Source: Aneurinibacillus terranovensis DSM 18919 (GTDB lineage: Bacteria; Bacillota; Bacilli; Aneurinibacillales; Aneurinibacillaceae). From it: a stretch of 64,000 bases of DNA. A program made the translations under genes and the position numbers. The notes beneath the pieces were generated by a model. That model was given only the letters and a program-made list of their open reading frames with translations. It did no database searches and was not told the origin of the DNA. Where the stretch lies: positions 123,281 through 187,280 of the forward strand of contig NZ_KE387172.1 of assembly GCF_000430625.1 (NCBI RefSeq), written 5' to 3'. This document shows, in pieces, positions 58,452 to 64,000 of the stretch. The stretch's first letter is position 1. Each line of letters opens with the position of its first letter.

Positions 58452-60083
58452 ATGGAGAGTAAACAAGCAGAGAGTGTGAAGTGTGAGTGCGGCCATGCCA
58501 ATCCTGTCGGAACGGTACTGTGTGAGTCATGCGGTGTCCCGCTGAATAAAGATGCGGAAGACAGCCAGATTGACATGCGTTATGAAGGAGCTGCCCGCCG
58601 CTCGCAAATCTACAGTCGAACAATTGTCGATCAGGTATGGAATTTTTTTTCTTCCGTCAAAATTGCGGTTGTAATGATTGTCATTACTCTTATTGCATCG
58701 GCGATCGGAACGATTTTTCCCCAGGAAAATTTAATTGCAGAACCGCCGGAAATCTATTATCCGCACGCTTACGGTACACTCGGAGAAATCTATTACCGCC
58801 TCGGGCTGTCCCATATGTATGATTCGTGGTGGTTCGTTTCTTTGCTTTTGGCGATTGGAATATCACTTGTTGTCTGCAGCATTGACCGCGCTATCCCGCT
58901 GTACCGGGCGCTCCGGCTCCAGAAGGTGAAGCGAAATAAGCGTTTTCTGCAATTGCAGAAGGTCAGTACGGAATTTGTTCTCGGTCAGGAAGATGAGCAA
59001 TCCGCCATCAGCCGCCTCGAGGCAGCTCTGAAAAACAAAAGATACAAAGTGCGCAGAGAAGCGAATGCCCTGCTCGGCGAGAAAAACCGCTTTAGTCGCT
59101 GGGGTCCTTATATCAACCATATAGGCCTTATTATTTTTTTAATTGGCTGCTTAATGCGGCTTATTCCCGGAGATTACCTCGACCAGTTCGTATGGGTGCG
59201 GGAGGGGCAAACGGTTAAGCTTCCCGAAACGAATTACTATGTCAAAAATGAAAAATTCGATATTACATATTATCAGCAGAATGAGTTTCCGCAAAAGCTC
59301 GATATGCAGGGGGTAATCCCAAAAGAATACAGAACCCGAGCCGTTTTATATGAAGATCAAAATGCTGGAGTTCCGGGGGCGGAACCAAAATTAAAAGAGG
59401 TTCACAAACAGGATGTGCTGGTGAATCATCCCTTTGAATATCAGCATTTATTATTATATCAATCAGGGGAACAGCAGAATCAGTTAGAGGCGTTGAATTT
59501 GGCAATTGTCGATACGTCCACCCAGCAGCAAATGGGTACAATTAAACTTGACTTGTACAATCCCCCGGACCAGATTAAAATCAATGATAAGATGTCGGTT
59601 CGCGTTCTGCAGTATTTTCCTGATTTCACGCTGGATGAGAACACGAAGCAGCCGGCAACGAAATCGAAGGATCCGAATAACCCGGCATTTATTCTTGACT
59701 TAAAAAGCCCGAAAACACCAAACGGGGAGAAAGTCTGGGTCTTCCTCGGCCGGATTGTAACCGCTGACGGAAAAAACCCGGTGATGAACTATCAATTCCT
59801 GAAGCCGGATCTGGTAGATGTGTCCGGGTTGTTAGTCCGCATAGACCGCAGCTTACCGGTGATATATTTTGGCTGCTTTATCTGTATGATCGGTCTTATC
59901 ATGGGATTTTACTGGCAGCATCGGCGCATCTGGCTGCAGCTTGAAGACGGGAAAATGTATGTGGCAGCCCATACGAATAAAAACTGGTATGGCATAAAGA
60001 ACGAAGTGGTAGATGTTCTCAAGGCGATTGACTGCGACATTGCTATCTCGCAACTGGACAAAAAGGAGGGCAAAACAGCATAA
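58452..60083 (+). CDS. resB: Cytochrome c biogenesis protein ResB (CcsB-type)
   Basis: A 543-residue integral membrane protein of the System II haem-attachment complex. A short N-terminal zinc ribbon has two Cys pairs, CECGHANPVGTVLCESCG (about residues 11-28). Membrane helices lie near 75-95, 117-137 and 220-240, and a large external domain (about 245-475) leads to the last helix near 475-500. The ATG at 58452 follows GAGGTG. It overlaps resC (TAATG). ResB and ResC together move haem out and attach it to c-type apocytochromes. Confidence 0.93.
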   Translation: MESKQAESVKCECGHANPVGTVLCESCGVPLNKDAEDSQIDMRYEGAARRSQIYSRTIVDQVWNFFSSVKIAVVMIVITLIASAIGTIFPQENLIAEPPEIYYPHAYGTLGEIYYRLGLSHMYDSWWFVSLLLAIGISLVVCSIDRAIPLYRALRLQKVKRNKRFLQLQKVSTEFVLGQEDEQSAISRLEAALKNKRYKVRREANALLGEKNRFSRWGPYINHIGLIIFLIGCLMRLIPGDYLDQFVWVREGQTVKLPETNYYVKNEKFDITYYQQNEFPQKLDMQGVIPKEYRTRAVLYEDQNAGVPGAEPKLKEVHKQDVLVNHPFEYQHLLLYQSGEQQNQLEALNLAIVDTSTQQQMGTIKLDLYNPPDQIKINDKMSVRVLQYFPDFTLDENTKQPATKSKDPNNPAFILDLKSPKTPNGEKVWVFLGRIVTADGKNPVMNYQFLKPDLVDVSGLLVRIDRSLPVIYFGCFICMIGLIMGFYWQHRRIWLQLEDGKMYVAAHTNKNWYGIKNEVVDVLKAIDCDIAISQLDKKEGKTA

Positions 60084-61297
60084 TGAATTTAATTGAACTG
60101 AGCAGTAATTTGCTGCTGATTGCTTTTATTTTGTATGCCTTGTCTATGATCGTATTCTTTGTGTCTATTACCGGCCGCAGGTTCGGCCAGCGTGATCCGG
60201 AAGCGCATATGAAGAAATTCGGCAAAATCGGCTATATTTTCGCGCTTATCGGGGTTATTTTTCACGCTGTTTTTATCGGTCTGCGCTGGTATATCGGGGG
60301 GCATATCCCGACAAGTAACATGTTCGAATTTATGCAATTTCTTGCCTTTGCGATTACGCTCGCTTTTCTTGTGATTTTTCCTTTATACAGCATTCCGCTC
60401 ATCGGGGCGTTTGTGATGCCGTTTGTCGTTCTTATTCTGGCGTATGCCTCCGTATTCAGCAGGGAAATTACTCCACTTGTTCCAGCGCTGCAAAGTTATT
60501 GGCTGCAAATTCACGTAACGACCGCCGCTCTGGGGGAAGGCGCCTTCGCGATCGGATTTGCCGCCGGATTGATGTATTTGCTCCGCACCGTCAACCTGAA
60601 GGAGAATTCGAAATCTGCCAGGTGGCTGGAGTTTGTGATGTGGGGAATTCTCTGTCTTGTCAGCTTCGTTGTCCTCACGTTTGGTTTTAAAGCGGCCAAT
60701 TATGAGGCTGTTTTTAAAGCGAAGGTGGATATCATGGGAACGCCGACAGATACGACGATTTCCTATGATTTGCCGGCAATTGCGGGACCGCAAAACGGCA
60801 CGCTTCTTACGCAGGGCAAAATGCAGCCGGTATTTGAAACGCCTTCTTTTATGAAAGGACAGAATGCTGCGCATAAGTTGAATACGGTTATCTGGTCGAT
60901 GCTCGGCGGAACGATTCTCTACGTTCTTCTGCGCCTGGCCCTCCGCAAGCGTCTGGCCTTGCCGTTAAGCAGGTGGGTACAGGATCTTGACGCACCGTTA
61001 GTAGACGAAATCAGCTATCGGGCGATCGCGATTGGCTTTCCGATTTTTACGCTTGGGGCCCTTATCTTTGCCATGATTTGGGCGGCTGAAGCGTGGGGCC
61101 ATTTCTGGAGTTGGGACCCGAAGGAAGTATGGGCTCTTGTCACATGGCTATTCTACAGTGCGTATCTTCATTTGCGTCTTTCACGTGGCTGGGTCGGGCA
61201 GAAATCAGCCTGGATGGCAGTTATCGGCTTTATTATCGTTATGTTTAACCTCGTGTTTGTTAATATGGTAATTGCTGGTCTCCACTCGTACGCGTAA
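60083..61297 (+). CDS. resC: Cytochrome c biogenesis protein ResC (CcsA-type)
   Basis: A 404-residue membrane protein of the CcsA/CcmC haem-handling family. It has about eight to nine helices, and near the C-terminus (about residues 333-360) the tryptophan-rich WWD-type haem-binding motif AWGHFWSWDPKEVWALVTW, plus external His residues. The start codon overlaps the resB stop (TAATG), so the pair is translationally coupled. It is the last gene of resABC before the terminator at 61323-61363; resD has its own start site. Confidence 0.95.
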   Translation: MNLIELSSNLLLIAFILYALSMIVFFVSITGRRFGQRDPEAHMKKFGKIGYIFALIGVIFHAVFIGLRWYIGGHIPTSNMFEFMQFLAFAITLAFLVIFPLYSIPLIGAFVMPFVVLILAYASVFSREITPLVPALQSYWLQIHVTTAALGEGAFAIGFAAGLMYLLRTVNLKENSKSARWLEFVMWGILCLVSFVVLTFGFKAANYEAVFKAKVDIMGTPTDTTISYDLPAIAGPQNGTLLTQGKMQPVFETPSFMKGQNAAHKLNTVIWSMLGGTILYVLLRLALRKRLALPLSRWVQDLDAPLVDEISYRAIAIGFPIFTLGALIFAMIWAAEAWGHFWSWDPKEVWALVTWLFYSAYLHLRLSRGWVGQKSAWMAVIGFIIVMFNLVFVNMVIAGLHSYA

Positions 61298-61322
61298 ATG
61301 GAAAAAGAATAGCAAATAACTT

Positions 61323-61363
61323 CCCTCTGTATGGATATAAATAAACAAACAGAGGGATTTTTT
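61323..61363 (+). terminator. Terminator after resC
   Basis: CCCTCTGT (61323-61330) pairs with ACAGAGGG (61349-61356), followed by ATTTTTTA. It separates resABC from resDE. Confidence 0.8.
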
Positions 61364-61463
61364 ATGGTACAATAAAATGTAAAAGATGTGTGAACAAAGT
61401 AAAACATAGTACTAAAAAGATACACTTTTTTAGGAAGAGAAAAAGAATAAGGTGGGGAATAAA

Positions 61464-62177
61464 ATGGAACAAAATGCAAAGATACTGGTGGTCGATGATG
61501 AGGAGCGCATTCGCCGGCTGCTTCGTATGTATTTGGAGCGGGAAAAGTTCATCATTGATGAGGCGGAAGACGGGGAACAAGCCCTTCAGATGGCCATTGA
61601 CAACGATTATGATGTGATACTGCTTGATATTATGCTGCCGGGGATGGATGGAATTGAAGTATGCCAGCGCCTCCGCGAACAAAAGGCTACACCGGTTATT
61701 ATGCTCACCGCTAAAGGGGAGGAAGCCAATCGTGTGCAGGGGTTTGAATCGGGAACGGATGACTATGTCGTGAAACCGTTCAGCCCGCGTGAAGTTGTCT
61801 TTCGTGTGAAAGCGATTTTGCGCCGATCTTCTGCAACCGCCTTCTTAACCACTCCGAATAGTTCACATAATGTGCTTGTCTTCCCGGATCTTTCCATTGA
61901 CCATGATGCCCACCGGGTTGTCGTTAACGGGGAAGAAGTAGGATTAACACCGAAAGAATATGAACTTTTATACTATTTGGCCAAAAACCCTGACCGGGTA
62001 TTTTCCCGGGAAGACCTGCTCAAAGATGTGTGGCATTATGAATTTTTCGGGGATCTGCGGACGGTTGATACGCATATTAAACGCCTGCGGGAAAAATTGA
62101 ATAAAATCTCACCTTCCGCTGCCAATATGATCTCCACGGTTTGGGGGATTGGGTATAAATTAGAGGTGCCGAAATAA
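61464..62177 (+). CDS. resD: Redox response regulator ResD
   Basis: A 237-residue OmpR-family regulator that controls genes for respiration and low-oxygen life. The receiver domain (about residues 5-120) has the acidic pocket VVDDEERI, the phospho-Asp in LLDIMLPG (Asp55) and KPFSPREV. The winged-helix DNA-binding domain (about 135-235) has LTPKEYELLYYLAKNP and the recognition helix region RTVDTHIKRLREKL. The ATG at 61464 has AAGGTGGGG upstream; a GTG four codons earlier is inside that site. It is followed immediately by resE. Confidence 0.95.
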   Translation: MEQNAKILVVDDEERIRRLLRMYLEREKFIIDEAEDGEQALQMAIDNDYDVILLDIMLPGMDGIEVCQRLREQKATPVIMLTAKGEEANRVQGFESGTDDYVVKPFSPREVVFRVKAILRRSSATAFLTTPNSSHNVLVFPDLSIDHDAHRVVVNGEEVGLTPKEYELLYYLAKNPDRVFSREDLLKDVWHYEFFGDLRTVDTHIKRLREKLNKISPSAANMISTVWGIGYKLEVPK

Positions 62178-63989
62178 GTGTTTTACAATCGGGTCGTCGT
62201 AAAATTATGGTTCACGATTATCGGATTGGTTGCTGCTGTCTTGATGGTTCTGAGCCTGACGCTTATGCAGTTTCTCGACAATTTTTATGAAAAGCAGAGT
62301 ACTGCCAATCTTAAGCATCTCGCTCAGAATATGGCCGACGTACTGGAAGTGTACCATGACCAGGTGGGTGCGGTTCACATCGCACGTGAGCTGGTGGACG
62401 TATATAATACGCGAATGGTCGTGGTCAGCCCGAAAGGTGAGGTCGCCAAGACGAACTTTACAACCGTGAATCCGAAAATTCCTGAGATTTCCCTGAATGA
62501 ATTGCTGCAAAATCCTGAGATAAAGAAATCGCTAACCGGCAATATTAGTGTTACCCGCACTTTTTTTACCGTTAAAAGCTACAACAGCATACGGTATCCG
62601 GAAGAATTCCTTGTGGTTGCGGTACCTTTGCATATTGCAAACAGTAATAATGCCCTCATTTTATACCAGACGATGGATGACTTGAAGGAAACGACCAATA
62701 AAACCACATGGCTTATATTTTTAGCGGCGGTTATTGGAATTATACTTACGACATTCTTTGCCTTTTTCCTGTCCTCACGCATTACGCAGCCCCTGCGTTC
62801 GATGAAAAAGGCCGCGGATTCATACGCCCGCGGTGACTTTTCCGTGCAAATCTCAATCCGTTCAAACGATGAGATAGGCGACCTGTCCGGAACATTTAAC
62901 CACATGGCAAATAAGCTAAACGAGTTAATCCGGGCGCTGTCGCATGAGAAAGAGCAATTATCAAGCATTTTGCGCAGCATGGTCGACGGGGTAATTACGG
63001 TAAATAAAGAAGGCGGAATTATTGTCACGAATCCGCAAGCAGAGTCGATTCTGAGAATATGGGGGTATGAACTCCGTAACGGAAGTGACACCGGTGAAAT
63101 AGAGGATGGTGACGTTACCGACCGTCTTCCTGTTTCCATGAAGCCGATTCTTGAACAGGTTATCAAAAACGAGCAGGAAGTCATCTCGGATATTAAGGTG
63201 CAGGGACGGATTTATACCGTGATCATGGCGCCGCTGTACGAGCTGCAGCAGGTAAGCGGAGCGGTTGCGGTTCTGAGGGACATGACGGAAGAACGAACGC
63301 TCGATAAACTCCGCAAAGATTTTCTGGCTAACGTATCGCACGAATTGCGCACTCCACTTGCCATGTTGCAGGGTTACAGTGAAGCAATTATTGACGATAT
63401 TGCGGAGACAGGGGAAGAGAAAAAAGAGCTAGCGAGAATTATTTACGATGAATCGCTGCGCATGACTCGTCTGGTTAACGAACTGCTGGATCTTGCGAAA
63501 ATGGAAGCCGGGCACATCCATCTTCACCTCGATGAGAACAATCTATTACATCTGGCAGAAAAGGTGATCCACAAGTTTCATGGAGTTGCCCGGGAGCAGG
63601 GGATTCAGTTAAACCTTGACTGGCGGGAAGGGACACCTGAACTTGTCTATTTCGACCCGGATCGGATGGAGCAGGTGCTTACGAACTTGATTGACAACGC
63701 GCTTCGCCATACGCTTGAGGGGGGAAGTATTACCTTACGTACGTACGCGGCGAACGATAAACTCCATATTGAAATCGCAGATACGGGAACCGGGATTCCG
63801 GCGGATGATCTTCCATTCGTTTTTGAGCGTTTTTATAAGGCGGATAAAGCAAGAACCCGCGGGCGCTCGGGCACAGGGCTCGGGTTATCGATTGTCAAAA
63901 ACATCGTCGTTGCCCATGGCGCGTCGATTAGTGTACACAGTAAAGTAAACGAAGGAACGACGTTTTGTATTGAAATGCCAATCGGTTAG
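62178..63989 (+). CDS. resE: Sensor histidine kinase ResE
   Basis: A 603-residue membrane kinase partner of ResD. TM1 (about residues 10-31) and TM2 (about 176-198) flank an extracellular domain. A HAMP domain (about 199-252) and a PAS domain (about 262-370) follow. The phospho-acceptor His is in FLANVSHELRTPLAM (His388). The ATPase domain has LTNLIDNALRHT, DTGTGIPADD and GTGLGLSIVKNI. The GTG at 62178 begins directly after the resD stop. The complete reading frame ends at 63989, eleven bases before the window edge. Confidence 0.95.
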   Translation: MFYNRVVVKLWFTIIGLVAAVLMVLSLTLMQFLDNFYEKQSTANLKHLAQNMADVLEVYHDQVGAVHIARELVDVYNTRMVVVSPKGEVAKTNFTTVNPKIPEISLNELLQNPEIKKSLTGNISVTRTFFTVKSYNSIRYPEEFLVVAVPLHIANSNNALILYQTMDDLKETTNKTTWLIFLAAVIGIILTTFFAFFLSSRITQPLRSMKKAADSYARGDFSVQISIRSNDEIGDLSGTFNHMANKLNELIRALSHEKEQLSSILRSMVDGVITVNKEGGIIVTNPQAESILRIWGYELRNGSDTGEIEDGDVTDRLPVSMKPILEQVIKNEQEVISDIKVQGRIYTVIMAPLYELQQVSGAVAVLRDMTEERTLDKLRKDFLANVSHELRTPLAMLQGYSEAIIDDIAETGEEKKELARIIYDESLRMTRLVNELLDLAKMEAGHIHLHLDENNLLHLAEKVIHKFHGVAREQGIQLNLDWREGTPELVYFDPDRMEQVLTNLIDNALRHTLEGGSITLRTYAANDKLHIEIADTGTGIPADDLPFVFERFYKADKARTRGRSGTGLGLSIVKNIVVAHGASISVHSKVNEGTTFCIEMPIG

Positions 63990-64000
63990 GAAGGAAGAGG

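Noticed and set aside
1-64000. CRISPR arrays, tRNA or rRNA genes, prophage
   Set aside because: No regularly spaced repeats, no tRNA-like cloverleaf or rRNA sequence, and no phage structural genes were seen.

Overview
The window looks like the chromosome of an endospore-forming, low-to-medium GC member of the Bacillales. Much of it follows an order familiar from Bacillus subtilis: dacF-spoIIAA-spoIIAB-sigF-spoVA-lysA, then ppiB, scpA-scpB, dacB-spmA-spmB, rluB and resABCDE. The protein sequences and the accessory content suggest an Aneurinibacillus/Brevibacillus-like lineage. That genus-level guess is inference from memory, not a computed placement.

Layout. Positions 1-2.4 kb are a scar of nested insertion sequences: a truncated IS3-family element sits against a frameshifted IS1182-like transposase, next to a TetR regulator that has lost its DNA-binding end. 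Then come a small YrdB-like membrane protein and a very large cyclic beta-1,2-glucan synthase (3.5-11.5 kb). From 11.6 to 16.4 kb lie an OsmC-type protein and an aldehyde dehydrogenase with a sigma-54 type promoter, divergent from an AcoR-like sigma-54 activator; a deleted alcohol dehydrogenase follows the aldehyde dehydrogenase. odhAB (2-oxoglutarate dehydrogenase) runs from 16.9 to 21 kb and is followed by a small cupin with a well-placed Fnr-type box. The block 21.7-27.9 kb is the forespore regulon core, with recognisable sigma-F, sigma-H and sigma-G promoters. A GGDEF/EAL protein, a HIT protein and an NlpC/P60 hydrolase follow.

From 31.9 to 37 kb are fructose genes: a fructokinase, then fruR-fruK-fruA on the other strand. 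Between them is a short gene that ordinary ORF calling cuts in half. It encodes a SelW-like (Rdx) protein with an in-frame UGA exactly at the U of its C-x-x-U motif, with a SECIS-like hairpin just downstream. It is the most striking item in the window and implies selenocysteine use by this organism.

Positions 37.2-40.4 kb are accessory: an RQC/zinc-ribbon protein, an unknown protein, a GyrI-like protein, a tiny gamma-type spore protein with a sigma-G-like promoter, and remnants of a DUF6431 transposon. A chemoreceptor with a sigma-54 type promoter follows (40.6-42.8 kb), then a cyclophilin, a His-rich lipoprotein deacetylase, a site-2-like protease, scpAB, an ABC exporter, an RND efflux pair, the dacB-spmAB spore cortex operon, a VOC protein, rluB, a small Sm-like protein, and the ResABC cytochrome c assembly genes with the ResDE redox two-component system, which ends at the right edge.

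Common themes are sporulation (SigF, SpoVA, DacF, DacB, SpmAB, SASP) and redox or oxygen-linked regulation (ResDE, the Fnr-type box, the candidate selenoprotein). All functions are read from sequence motifs and gene order; no database search was run.
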